64,000 nt of DNA from contig NZ_JAYGIN010000020.1 in the NCBI RefSeq assembly GCF_034931005.1, positions 62,001-126,000 of the forward strand, given 5' to 3'. Below the pieces are notes generated by a model. That model saw only the letters and a list, made by a program, of their open reading frames with translations, was not told the DNA's origin and searched no databases. Made by a program: the position numbers and the translations under genes. Numbering within the stretch: position 1 is the first letter of the stretch; each line of letters opens with the position of its first letter. Below are positions 54,981-64,000 of the stretch, piece after piece. The DNA comes from Arcicella sp034931005 (GTDB lineage Bacteria > Bacteroidota > Bacteroidia > Cytophagales > Spirosomataceae).

Positions 54981-57900
54981 ATGAAGAAAATCTACCTCAC
55001 CCTGTTTTTGTCTGTTGTTCTGTCACTTTTTAGTTCTTCTGTTTTTTCTCAAAATCCAGCTTGTGCCAATTTTTCGGGTGTTTTTATTTCTGATTCATTG
55101 GAACAGAATCTTGCTGAATATTACATTTGTTCGGGCAGTAATATTTATCTAAAATCCATTAATACTCCATCTGGGAGCACTTTTCAATGGAAAAAAAATG
55201 GCGTTGATATTTCGGGAGCTACTTCTCGCATCTATAACGTAACTTCTGAAGGGCTTTATAGTCTTACGCTTACGCAAGGGGCTTGCACGGCTACTTCTTC
55301 GGGAATTATTGTGCGACAGTATATCGCAGGAGTTCATTACTACCAAATTACTTCCAATAATATTTCCCAAGCCTGTACGGGTGATACCATACGATTGAGT
55401 ACAGCAAAAGGTTTTGGGATTACATATCAATGGAAAAAAAATAATGTTAATATTAGTGGTGCGAATGATTCAACTTATAAAGCCATTGCCACAGGAAACT
55501 ATACACTCACGACTACGCAAGGTACTTGTACTTTCAACTCCTCTGGTATTCCGCTGAATTTTGGGAACTCCGCAAATCCGCAAATTACAACTAATAAAAC
55601 TACCATTTGCGAGGGGAGAACTACTACTCTGAAAGGAATAAACGTAAATGCTACACATACTTTACAATGGTTTCAAGACGGTGTGGCTATTTCTTCAGCC
55701 AACAAAGATAGTCTTGTGGTAAGCCAAACGGGATATTATTATTTACAAACTACCAAAGGAGCTTGTACGGGTAATTCAAATGGAATGAATATTAGTATCA
55801 CCAATCTCAATTTACCTGCTCCACAAATTCAGCAAAATATTGCAAACGCCTTTGAAACTTGTGGAAATAATGTCATTAAATTACAAGTGAAGGATTATAC
55901 CGATGGCACTTTGACTTGGCTCAAAGACGGAAACGTTATTGCAGGACAAACTAATACGGAGTTAATTGCCCGTGAATCAGGGAATTATGCAGTACGATAC
56001 AGTGGTAATGAACTTTGTTTTTCACAGTCGGCAGTTATTCCTGTTAAGATTACGAATGTTGCAACGTTGAGTTTTGATGGAAATGATTTTACGGTTGGGT
56101 CTGGGCGACCAGCCACAATAAATTATACTTTCACGGGTGCTGCACCGATGTTACTAAATGTCAATAATACTTATGATTGGTATGTCTTAAATCCAATAGG
56201 TAACAATGTTATTCATAATCCAACCGTTACAACTACTTTTTTAGCTACAACTTTTGCAAATGCTTGCGGCGTGGGGACATTCTCAAACCCTGCTACAATA
56301 ACGGTTGGAACTTGCTCGCCCTCAACTCAAATTACCGTAGTGAACTCTTATAATAACTCCGTTTGTATTGGAGGAAGCAAAACGATTAGTGTGGGTAATA
56401 ATGGTTCTTCTTATCAATGGCAAAAAGATGGAGTGGATATTAACGGAGCAACATCCAATAATTTGACTATCACAAACTTCAACTACTCAGATATTGGTAA
56501 TTATAGCCTAAAAGTATCAGGAACTTGTGGGACAATCATTGAAGGTAATATCAGAATGAACGCCAATTATGGTGACGTAGTTTTTGCTAAATTAGACTAT
56601 CCTGCTTATACCAATTCTGACATTTTATTGACGGCTTTTTCGGGTAGTAGTTTTGGAAATGCCTCTAATGCTTATCGTTGGATGGGACCAAATGTTTTTA
56701 CTTCTACCGAACAAAATCCTGTAATACCGAACGGAACTTCTTTAAATAGTGGAACTTACACGGTAACGGCAACTAATGCGGGCGGTTGTGTGAATTACGC
56801 TTTATTGACGGTAACAGTTACGACTGCCCCGATTACTTTGGGAAATTTAGGCACAACGTCTTTCTGTCCAAATGGCATATTATCCATTCCCTTTATCACA
56901 ACATTAGCCGTTGGAACACTTTATAAAGTCTATTTATCTGATGCCAATGGAAATTTTAGAAACCAAACCGAAATTGGTAATGGCATGGTTAGTCCAATTG
57001 AGATTACCTTTCCACAATACTTACAGGTAGGAACAAAATATAGAATCAGGATTGTATCGACCTCTCCTTCGGCTACGAGTACATTGAGTGGATATTTGAG
57101 TACGGATGGACAGGTTTTGACTATTTCGGTGAAGAACTTGCTGGGGAGGGAGATATACTATGGACAATCACTATGTCAAGGTTCTGCTCTTACTGGAATA
57201 ATTAGTTCCAACCAATTAGGAGTATCATACGAATGGAAAAAAAATGGAATAACACAGAGTACAAATCCTTCATTCCGCATGACTCAAACAGGTAATTATA
57301 TAGCTTCTGTAAGTAAAACGGGGTGTAGTAACTACACAAGAAGTGTTAATATTTCTGTCGTGCAAACAGTAAATTACTACTCCTATCGTGTAGGCGATAA
57401 ATTTCAATGTGCTGGAACGTCAGTAATCATAAGAAATACTTATTTTAGCGATAGTGCAACTTATCAGTGGCGAAGAGATGATAACATATTATTGGGAGAA
57501 ATAAAAGATACACTAATCGCTAATATTACTGGAAATTACAAAGCTACGATTACGGACAAATGTCCTGTTGCTTATACTGCAAGTTCAATTGCTAATTCTA
57601 TTGTAGTTTTTAGTAATGTAATAGATAATACTACAATATCAAGTTATAATGGAACTTCACCAGTTGTTATTTGTGGAGATGCAACATATGCTGGTTTTGT
57701 AAATAACATTTTGAATGAAAATCCATTAGCCACTTATTCATTTCAATGGAAAAAAAATGGTGTTAATATTCAAGATGAAACTGGACCTTATCTAAATGCA
57801 GTTTGGGAAGAAGGAACATATTCATTAGCATTAAGTCAAGGAAATTGTACTACTGTATCTAACGGAATAAATGTTATTAGAAAAGATACTGTAAAATTAA

Positions 57901-59105
57901 AATTATTTGTAAAAGAAGGTTTTAGTAATGAAATATGTCAAGGGATGACAACATATTTAGATTATAACTATTTACAAGGTTTTAGTAATATTACTCTTTA
58001 TAAAGATGGAGTTGCTACAAATCAGAATATTTCATATAACTATATAACCGAAACTGGGAAGTATGTTATTGATGGTAGTTCATCAGGTTGTATTATCAAT
58101 CCATCAGATACTGTTAAGATTACCGTTGGAGATAGAGTTACATATAGAATTCATACTTTTAGACCATTAATTTGTCAAGGTGGGTATGCTCAACTTCTGG
58201 TTTTAAATTCATCTCCCAATTCTAATTTTCAATGGTTCAAAGGTTCACAACCAATTGTAGCTGCGACAAACAGTTACTTTACTCCACAGCAAGCTGGATT
58301 TTATAAATGTAGAGTAACTTCTGGCTCATGTACTGGTTTTTCAGACTCGACAGAAATAAAGGTAATTAGTCAATTGCCAAAACCTATATTGGCAGAAACT
58401 TTGGGAAATGATATAGGAATTTGTGCGAATAATTTTTTACGCTTCGGGTTCAATGAAAATAAACCTAATAATTTAACCTTATTTGATTCTTTGATTGTTA
58501 AAAGGAATGGAATTATTATTTCTCAACAAGAAAGTTATTCTTTAATTGTAACCCAACCAGGCACATACACAATAATAGGCAAACAACGCACGTGCCTATC
58601 AGAGGAATCCGACCCCGTACAAATAAAAATCGGAGAACCCATAACAGCCAATATTACAGGTTCAACATCTATTTACTCTGGACAAAAAGCTAATTTGAAT
58701 CTTAATTTTACGGGTGGAAATGCTTGGTTTTATCAAACTTCTGATGTGACTACGGGGCAGACCACATCGCAGTCTCCAACCCTCAAAACGGTGAGTCCAA
58801 GCAGTACGCAAACCTATTCTATTGCGTCCGTTGCCAGTAATTGTGGCGTTGGTACGGTTACGGGCAATGCAACTGTGACAGTTTTACCTTGTCCAACAGA
58901 CAAGACAATTAGTATTCAATCGGGTAATTGGAATATTCCCACTACATGGACGTGCGGACAAATACCTACCTCAACGCTCGATGCCATCATCGAACAAGGA
59001 CACGTAGTAAATTTACCAAATGGTTATCAAGGAAATACCAAGAAATTGGATTTGAGAGGAGGAATAACGCAAGGCGTTGGGGCAGAAGTGAAAGTTGGTT
59101 ATTAG
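54981..59105 (+). CDS. Giant Ig-like-repeat surface protein (adhesin-like)
   Basis: 1374 aa. Signal peptide (about 1-23, ending VFSQ). About twelve Ig-like modules of roughly 85-110 residues with the W-x-K-(N/D)-G motif (for example QWKKNGVDISGAT, QWQKDGVDINGAT, QWRRDDNILLGE), each with a cysteine pair. No enzyme domain recognised. The C-terminal domain (about 1300-1374, ISIQSGNWNIPTTWTCGQIP ... KVGY) is related to that of the 31097 protein, with G-N-W...TW...G-x-x-P...II...GH. Four of the W-K-K-N codon sets contain an A8 tract. Probably an exported adhesin or matrix protein. Confidence 0.85.
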   Translation: MKKIYLTLFLSVVLSLFSSSVFSQNPACANFSGVFISDSLEQNLAEYYICSGSNIYLKSINTPSGSTFQWKKNGVDISGATSRIYNVTSEGLYSLTLTQGACTATSSGIIVRQYIAGVHYYQITSNNISQACTGDTIRLSTAKGFGITYQWKKNNVNISGANDSTYKAIATGNYTLTTTQGTCTFNSSGIPLNFGNSANPQITTNKTTICEGRTTTLKGINVNATHTLQWFQDGVAISSANKDSLVVSQTGYYYLQTTKGACTGNSNGMNISITNLNLPAPQIQQNIANAFETCGNNVIKLQVKDYTDGTLTWLKDGNVIAGQTNTELIARESGNYAVRYSGNELCFSQSAVIPVKITNVATLSFDGNDFTVGSGRPATINYTFTGAAPMLLNVNNTYDWYVLNPIGNNVIHNPTVTTTFLATTFANACGVGTFSNPATITVGTCSPSTQITVVNSYNNSVCIGGSKTISVGNNGSSYQWQKDGVDINGATSNNLTITNFNYSDIGNYSLKVSGTCGTIIEGNIRMNANYGDVVFAKLDYPAYTNSDILLTAFSGSSFGNASNAYRWMGPNVFTSTEQNPVIPNGTSLNSGTYTVTATNAGGCVNYALLTVTVTTAPITLGNLGTTSFCPNGILSIPFITTLAVGTLYKVYLSDANGNFRNQTEIGNGMVSPIEITFPQYLQVGTKYRIRIVSTSPSATSTLSGYLSTDGQVLTISVKNLLGREIYYGQSLCQGSALTGIISSNQLGVSYEWKKNGITQSTNPSFRMTQTGNYIASVSKTGCSNYTRSVNISVVQTVNYYSYRVGDKFQCAGTSVIIRNTYFSDSATYQWRRDDNILLGEIKDTLIANITGNYKATITDKCPVAYTASSIANSIVVFSNVIDNTTISSYNGTSPVVICGDATYAGFVNNILNENPLATYSFQWKKNGVNIQDETGPYLNAVWEEGTYSLALSQGNCTTVSNGINVIRKDTVKLKLFVKEGFSNEICQGMTTYLDYNYLQGFSNITLYKDGVATNQNISYNYITETGKYVIDGSSSGCIINPSDTVKITVGDRVTYRIHTFRPLICQGGYAQLLVLNSSPNSNFQWFKGSQPIVAATNSYFTPQQAGFYKCRVTSGSCTGFSDSTEIKVISQLPKPILAETLGNDIGICANNFLRFGFNENKPNNLTLFDSLIVKRNGIIISQQESYSLIVTQPGTYTIIGKQRTCLSEESDPVQIKIGEPITANITGSTSIYSGQKANLNLNFTGGNAWFYQTSDVTTGQTTSQSPTLKTVSPSSTQTYSIASVASNCGVGTVTGNATVTVLPCPTDKTISIQSGNWNIPTTWTCGQIPTSTLDAIIEQGHVVNLPNGYQGNTKKLDLRGGITQGVGAEVKVGY

Positions 59106-59118
59106 TGATTGGTTATTA

Positions 59119-59227
59119 GTTATTAGTTATTGGTTTTATTGATGTAACCAGTAACAGATTAGTCAAAAACCCACAAGGGACACTAAAAAAGTTATTAGTT
59201 ATTGGTTTTATTGATGTAACCAGTAAC
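59119..59227. repeat. Two perfect 37-bp direct repeats
   Basis: 59119-59155 and 59191-59227, starting GTTATTAGTTATTGGTTTTA, separated by 35 bp that include a different sequence (AGATTAGTCAAAAACCCACA). They lie between the convergent adhesin and pgk genes. Confidence 0.9.
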
Positions 59228-59247
59228 TAATAACCAGTAACTAATTA

Positions 59248-60435
59248 CTACATTAAAGCAGCAACACCTGGTAATGTTTTACCTTCCATGTATTCCAACA
59301 AAGCACCACCGCCTGTTGATACATAAGAAACACGGTCGCCATAACCTGCATTGTTTACTGCCGAAGCTGAATCTCCACCACCAATCAATGAGAATGCACC
59401 GTTTTCTTCTGTTGCAGTTACTACTGCATCTGCAATGGCATTTGTACCATTAGCGAAGTTAGGGAATTCAAAAACGCCCATTGGGCCATTCCAAAGTACA
59501 GTTTTTGAAGATTCGATAACTGTTTTGAATAATTTTGCTGATTCTGGGCCGATGTCTAATCCTTCCCATCCGTCAGGAATTTCACCAGTTGCTACCACTT
59601 GACGATTTGCATCATTCGAGAATTTATCTGCACATAAATTGTCAACTGGCATATAAATTTTTATGCCTTTTTCTGCTGCTTTTTTCAAAAGCTCTTTCGC
59701 CAATTCTACTTTGTCTGGTTCAGAAATTGATTTTCCAATTTTTCCACCTTCTGCCAATGTGAAAGTATAAGTCATACCGCCACCAATGATAAGGTTATCA
59801 ACTTTATCTAATAATTTTTCAATTAATAAAATTTTGTCTGAAACTTTAGAACCACCCATAATAGCGGTGAAAGGTCTTTCTGCGTGTTCTAAGATTCTTT
59901 GTGCATTTTCGATTTCTGCTTGCATCACAAAACCAGAAACTCTATCTTCAAAGAATTGACCAACTACTGCTGTTGAAGCATGGGCTCTGTGAGCTGTTCC
60001 AAAAGCATCATTTACCCAAACATCGCCTAATTTTGACAATTTTTCGGCAAATTCAACATTCCCTTTTTCTTCTTCTTTGTAAAAACGAAGATTTTCTAAC
60101 AATAAAATTTCACCTCCTTGCAAAGCAGAAGCTTGTTCAATAGCAGATTGTCCAATACAATCATCAGCAAATTTTACGGGACGACCAAATACAACAGAAA
60201 GCGGTGTAACAAGGTGTTTTAGTGAATATTTGTCAGTAGGGCCATCTTTCGGGCGACCTAAGTGCGACATCAAAATTACAGAACCTCCATCATTTAAAAT
60301 CTTTGTGATAGTTGGAATAGTAGCTTTAATACGAGTATCGTCTGTAATTTCAAAACGCTCGTTCAAAGGAACATTAAAATCTACACGAACTAAGGCACGT
60401 TTGCCAGCAAAATTGTAAGAGTTGACAGTTTTCAT
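59248..60435 (-). CDS. pgk: Phosphoglycerate kinase
   Basis: 395 aa glycolytic enzyme transferring phosphate between 1,3-bisphosphoglycerate and ADP. Motifs: VRVDFNVPLNE (substrate binding), LMSHLGRPKDGP, VNDAFGTAHRAHAS, AIMGGSKVSDK, NGPMGVFE, and GGGDSASAV in the nucleotide site. Full length. The upstream gap (60436-60732) is built of TTACTGTTTACTGATA-like low-complexity repeats. Confidence 0.98.
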   Translation of the reverse strand: MKTVNSYNFAGKRALVRVDFNVPLNERFEITDDTRIKATIPTITKILNDGGSVILMSHLGRPKDGPTDKYSLKHLVTPLSVVFGRPVKFADDCIGQSAIEQASALQGGEILLLENLRFYKEEEKGNVEFAEKLSKLGDVWVNDAFGTAHRAHASTAVVGQFFEDRVSGFVMQAEIENAQRILEHAERPFTAIMGGSKVSDKILLIEKLLDKVDNLIIGGGMTYTFTLAEGGKIGKSISEPDKVELAKELLKKAAEKGIKIYMPVDNLCADKFSNDANRQVVATGEIPDGWEGLDIGPESAKLFKTVIESSKTVLWNGPMGVFEFPNFANGTNAIADAVVTATEENGAFSLIGGGDSASAVNNAGYGDRVSYVSTGGGALLEYMEGKTLPGVAALM

Positions 60436-60732
60436 TATCAGTTATCAGTTAATCGTTATCAGTAAAGCAGTCGGGCGGCGAACCGCTATCAGTAAACCGT
60501 AATTAGTTGCGAGTATCTCAAAGTGGTTATACGAATTGATTTCATGTACCATTTTTTGCTTACTGTTTACTGTTTACTACTTACTGATAACTGTTTACTG
60601 TTTACTGATAGCAAATATACATTTTTGAAAAGAATTCACGAAATAAGTCAATTAAATGAGTGTTTTTCCTTAAATAAAGGTATTATTGTTATATTTTTTA
60701 TTTCTATAATTATAAATAATTCAGGGGTGACT
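60436..60732. other. Low-complexity gap upstream of pgk
   Basis: Words such as TTATCAGTTATCAGTTA (near 60436-60460) and TACTGTTTACTGTTTACT (60562-60610) are repeated on both strands; no gene or terminator is clear. Confidence 0.5.
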
Positions 60733-61278
60733 TTATTTTTTCTCTTCTAAAAAATCACAGTTGGGCAATTCATGTGCATCAAATCCAGAGCTTACATAAC
60801 ATTTTCCATAAACGGATTGGTAATAAATTTTGCTTTGCAGAGAGTCGGTATTGTAGAATATCTGAGAAAACTTATGTCCCTCTACCGACAAAGGAATTTG
60901 TATAGGATTGACAGTTTCATTAGCAGCCATTACTCGTCCTTCTAAACTACTGCGTCCAAAATCATAATTATGATTGACCATAAAAAAAATATCGGAATAT
61001 TCGTGATAAATTTTTCCTCTAAACTTTAATTCTACTTTCTTGATAATGGCTGGACCAATTCCTTTATTGGTAACATTTACCTTGAATGACTCTTTGTCAT
61101 GAGTACCTTCATAAGCATTTGTGGCGGTAATTTCTACGCAAGGCCAAACGCCAGCGTGTTGTTGTTCGATTAAAAGACGTGTTTGAATAAAATAAACGAC
61201 AAGAGTCATTAAACCAATCAATATGGCACAAATTGACAAAATACGGTCTGTGTTGAGTTTTTGTAAGAATTTTTTCAT
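60733..61278 (-). CDS. Membrane-anchored hypothetical protein
   Basis: 181 aa from ATG 61278 (MKKFLQKLNTDRILS). One transmembrane helix (about 15-35), then a soluble domain (PCVEITATNAYEGTHDKESF; later a beta-rich part NVTNKGIGPAIIKKVELKFR). The family is not known to me. It follows the 61289 gene by 10 bp in the same direction, so the two are likely co-transcribed. Confidence 0.72.
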   Translation of the reverse strand: MKKFLQKLNTDRILSICAILIGLMTLVVYFIQTRLLIEQQHAGVWPCVEITATNAYEGTHDKESFKVNVTNKGIGPAIIKKVELKFRGKIYHEYSDIFFMVNHNYDFGRSSLEGRVMAANETVNPIQIPLSVEGHKFSQIFYNTDSLQSKIYYQSVYGKCYVSSGFDAHELPNCDFLEEKK

Positions 61279-61288
61279 GGTAAATGAA

Positions 61289-62461
61289 TTAATAGTTTCC
61301 ACCTGCACCACCACCGCCTGTATCGCCACCGCCAAACCGAAAAGTATCACCTTGTTGTGGGACTTTAGATTGAATCACTTCGGACATTAATAAAGCTTCT
61401 AAATTCATTCCTTCTCGTTCATCATCAGGCTGATAAGTAAAGCCGTTTTTCTCATTTTTAAGATAATAAATTAATCCTCCTGACAAGACTATTAATAAAA
61501 TTCCACTGATTGTCAGAGCCATTTCGATTGGTAGAAATCCAAAATAATAGCGGTAAGTAAAAACTGAAAATCCAGCAGTAAGCATTCCAATAATGAGCAA
61601 CAAGCGGTCACGATAACGGAGTCCAAAGAAAATATAAGCCAATGGAATCGCTAAGGTGAAAAAATAAAATAATGGTGCAAAGGCAATTTGTGGAGAAGCT
61701 GTTGTTGCCAAGTCATTAATCATAGCATTTCCTTCTCGGACTACCCAATAATTTCCTCCCAAATAAAAACTCACTAAAGAAAGTGTTTTGGCAATGCCTA
61801 AACATTGTTCGTAATATAAATAATCAGCTCTTTTGCTCAGTTTTTTAATTAAAAAATAAACGGCAATCGAGAATGCCATGATGATAAATGGCAGGAAAGT
61901 TTTTCCAAAAACAGAAGTTAAAGCTAAACTAATAAGAATAGATAATACTAAGAAAAACGAGATACAACACACAACCAAATCTGCGTATCGAATGACTGAA
62001 ACGATTAAAAAAGGAAGAAAAATTGTTAAGAATAGCCAAGTAGGAGGGTGTGATTGCTCAAAAATCAAATAAATAGCCGTACAAAATGCTCCCAAAGCCA
62101 TATAAAGCAAAGCATTGTCGATACCCGAATGATATAATTTTCGACTTTTAATAAGTGATTCCAGAACGAATATAAAGACTATTCCGATAACAAACGCTTC
62201 AATAATAATGGCAAGTTTTTCATTGCTTTGAAAAGGTGCAATAAAAAACAAAGTCATAATACTTATAGAAAATGAAGCCGCCAAAATGGTGAAAATGAAA
62301 AGCCCAATTTTCAAGAAACCGCTTGGATTATAATAATCTAAGGGATAAGATTTTTGAACTTCTAAAATTTGCTCTTGACTCAAAAAGCCTTTTCGAAACC
62401 ACTTCTGAGTAGTTTGTTGAGTTGATTCATTAGCTGACCATTGTGGATTATAGGCTTTCAT
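61289..62461 (-). CDS. DUF2157-like polytopic membrane protein with Gly-rich tail
   Basis: 390 aa. Soluble N-terminal part with FRKGFLSQEQILEVQKSYPL, comparable with the DUF2157 start of the 51262 protein, followed by about 10 hydrophobic helices. The end is glycine-rich (RFGGGDTGGGGAGGNY), a tail seen in some membrane-associated TPM-like proteins. Function unknown. Middle gene of 62507-61289-60733, spacing 45 bp to the upstream gene. Confidence 0.75.
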   Translation of the reverse strand: MKAYNPQWSANESTQQTTQKWFRKGFLSQEQILEVQKSYPLDYYNPSGFLKIGLFIFTILAASFSISIMTLFFIAPFQSNEKLAIIIEAFVIGIVFIFVLESLIKSRKLYHSGIDNALLYMALGAFCTAIYLIFEQSHPPTWLFLTIFLPFLIVSVIRYADLVVCCISFFLVLSILISLALTSVFGKTFLPFIIMAFSIAVYFLIKKLSKRADYLYYEQCLGIAKTLSLVSFYLGGNYWVVREGNAMINDLATTASPQIAFAPLFYFFTLAIPLAYIFFGLRYRDRLLLIIGMLTAGFSVFTYRYYFGFLPIEMALTISGILLIVLSGGLIYYLKNEKNGFTYQPDDEREGMNLEALLMSEVIQSKVPQQGDTFRFGGGDTGGGGAGGNY

Positions 62462-62506
62462 AGTTTTGTGGGTCGATTTTGTAGTTGTTATGAATGATAA
62501 ACAAGG

Positions 62507-63904
62507 CTAAACCCGCTTATAAACTCCTTTTTCAACCAATTTATAACGTCTTTCCAAAGCAGGAATTCTTTTAAAAAGTTTTGGGGCAAGGTTTACTTTA
62601 TCAATAATAATTTCGGGCGAATCTTTCTCAAAATTGCGGAGGATACTGATTACGTTGTCGTAATTATCAAGATTTTCTAATTCATATTTGGCTAAATTCC
62701 AGTTCAAGTATGGCGTGGCAGCATAATTATTTTTATACTCTTCCATGCCATCACCTAAAACTAAAACCCTTTTATTTTGGATTTTCACATCCACTTTTTG
62801 ACCTAATTTTAAGTTTTTTAATTGCACAAAACCTTCTGAACCTGTGGCATAAACCGCTTGATAATGAATCAATAATATTGCTCCGAATGTACCTAAAAAT
62901 ATCAATTCCGCCAACCATTGTTTTTTGAATGTATTGAAGAAATTAATGGTGAAAAATGCCAAAGCGGGTACAAAAATAAGGAATTGCATCGGAGCTAAAA
63001 ATGGCATAAGACCGATTGACACAATGCCCGCAATTGCCCAAAGCATCATTACTTGCTGACAACGGATTTGAAAGTTATTGAAACCAAAGGCATTTACTAA
63101 TCTCAAAAAGCCTAAAATTCCTAAGCCAAAAGGTAAAAGCAAAGTTGCCAAAAGTGTTTTGAAATCGTTGAGATTATACTGTCTTATTTGGAAAACAGAT
63201 GAAATGAAATTTCTTGAAAATGCCTCATACGTTCCGTCAAGATAGAAAAACAGAGCTGTCAATAACAATGGGAATAAAAAACCAAAGATTGATAATGAGT
63301 GTTGGCGAAGGGTTGCACCACTAAAAAATACCAAAGAAGCAATTGCCCAAAGAATGAAAATACAAGCAGGAGGATAAAATAAAGAAGCCATACCAATCAA
63401 AAAGCCAATTTCAAAAACTTCATCGGTTGCTTGTAATCTGCTGATTTGACGAACCATCGTTCCGAATGACATCAACACAAAAGTGGTTGCCATCAAAACA
63501 GGCGAAAGCGTACAACAATCGAAGGAAATATTGAGAAAAAGTAAATAAATTAAACCTGGAACATAATTGCGTTTGGCAAAAATATCACGGTTATTAATCA
63601 TCACATTAAAATAAATCACCTGAAATGAAGCAACCGACAAAGCTGCCAATTGATAAACTGTTTGCGAGCGACCAAAAAGACCGTCAAGTCCAGCGTAAAC
63701 CAAAGCAGAAAGCGGGGCAGTATTATCCCAAATCTCGGAATACATCACAAAACCTTTATTGATTTGCTCGCCAACCAACATCCATTGCAATTCTGGAATC
63801 AGTTCGGGCAGACCCACCAAATACACAGGTACACGGATGAGTACAAGCAAAATCAATAAACTAAAGATTTGGTAAACTGCATTTACCTTAAAAAAACTAA
63901 GCAT
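62507..63904 (-). CDS. Polytopic membrane protein, GT-C-like
   Basis: 465 aa with about 10-12 hydrophobic helices and a soluble C-terminal part of about 100 residues. The first loop, LQWMLVGEQINKGFVMYSEI then WDNTAPLSALVY, resembles the acidic first loop of GT39-like (GT-C) glycosyltransferases and DUF6427 proteins. I cannot decide between them. Likely involved in envelope biogenesis. Only 96 bp lie upstream in the window, so its promoter context is not known. Confidence 0.6.
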   Translation of the reverse strand: MLSFFKVNAVYQIFSLLILLVLIRVPVYLVGLPELIPELQWMLVGEQINKGFVMYSEIWDNTAPLSALVYAGLDGLFGRSQTVYQLAALSVASFQVIYFNVMINNRDIFAKRNYVPGLIYLLFLNISFDCCTLSPVLMATTFVLMSFGTMVRQISRLQATDEVFEIGFLIGMASLFYPPACIFILWAIASLVFFSGATLRQHSLSIFGFLFPLLLTALFFYLDGTYEAFSRNFISSVFQIRQYNLNDFKTLLATLLLPFGLGILGFLRLVNAFGFNNFQIRCQQVMMLWAIAGIVSIGLMPFLAPMQFLIFVPALAFFTINFFNTFKKQWLAELIFLGTFGAILLIHYQAVYATGSEGFVQLKNLKLGQKVDVKIQNKRVLVLGDGMEEYKNNYAATPYLNWNLAKYELENLDNYDNVISILRNFEKDSPEIIIDKVNLAPKLFKRIPALERRYKLVEKGVYKRV

Positions 63905-64000
63905 ATTTTTATGTCGTTATTAGTGATTGGTTATCGGTTGAATGGTTGATTTAAGTGTCTATTAATCAATATGTTGTAGTTTATTGAAAGGTAAACTAAA

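Noticed and set aside
61279..61350. 24-residue N-terminal extension of the 60733 gene
   Set aside because: It would overlap the end of the preceding gene by over 60 bp; the ATG at 61278 leaves a normal 10-bp gap.

Overview
The window is AT-rich bacterial chromosome from a member of the Bacteroidota, most likely the order Cytophagales (an Arcicella/Flectobacillus/Emticicia/Runella-like organism). The evidence is a SusC/SusD pair with a surface lipoprotein, a fused MurF-alanine racemase, very large Ig-like surface proteins, many lipoproteins, a DUF2723 membrane glycosyltransferase-like protein, and few Shine-Dalgarno sequences ahead of genes. The genus is a guess. I saw no rRNA, tRNA or CRISPR array.

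Layout. 1-2105: end of rsgA and waaA (minus, overlapping). 2614-4029: APC permease. 4272-7439: an NAD-salvage operon nrtR-nadM/nudix-nadV (minus), preceded by two look-alike palindromes that are probably NrtR operators. 7802-9796: a lipoprotein and two stand-alone regulators (LuxR-type response regulator, LytTR protein). 10243-13251: an Omp85-like barrel (minus) and a sugar MFS transporter (plus). 13448-19599: susC-susD-TIG lipoprotein operon (minus) with no glycoside hydrolase, divergent from a VCBS/ASPIC lipoprotein (20609-24208). 24502-30462: acyl-CoA ligase, birA, and rsfS-ftsH. 31097-36391: a giant exoprotein with an SGNH esterase, a beta-propeller apparently nested inside an Ig-like domain, Ig repeats and a beta-helix. 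36668-44133: queG, a lone permuted ATP-grasp gene, pheS and the DUF2723 protein. 44222-48408: a compact accessory island. 48295-54807: FAN1-like nuclease, Rpn nuclease, DUF2157 protein, murF-alr. 54981-59105: a second giant Ig-like surface protein. 59248-64000: pgk and three membrane-protein genes.

The most interesting region is 44.2-48.4 kb. A 99-bp direct repeat, derived from the 3' end of the FAN1-like gene, flanks about 4 kb. Inside is a tight minus-strand operon: a lipoprotein with a PD-(D/E)xK-like nuclease motif (candidate toxin), an overlapping small soluble protein (candidate immunity), a second lipoprotein, and an ABC-exporter-like membrane domain with no ATPase. A divergent XRE regulator gene is split from its likely C-terminal coiled coil at a G8 tract. 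The layout recalls SitBAI lipoprotein-toxin cassettes of Myxococcus, but this is inference.

A second theme is repeats. Several palindrome families begin with GTAG, the hallmark tetranucleotide of REP elements. They lie between genes, supply the TAG stop codon of three genes, and one doublet lies in frame inside murF-alr. There are also two MITE-like elements, a 27-bp tandem array, a 7-bp tandem array and recurrent A8/G8 tracts in coding DNA.
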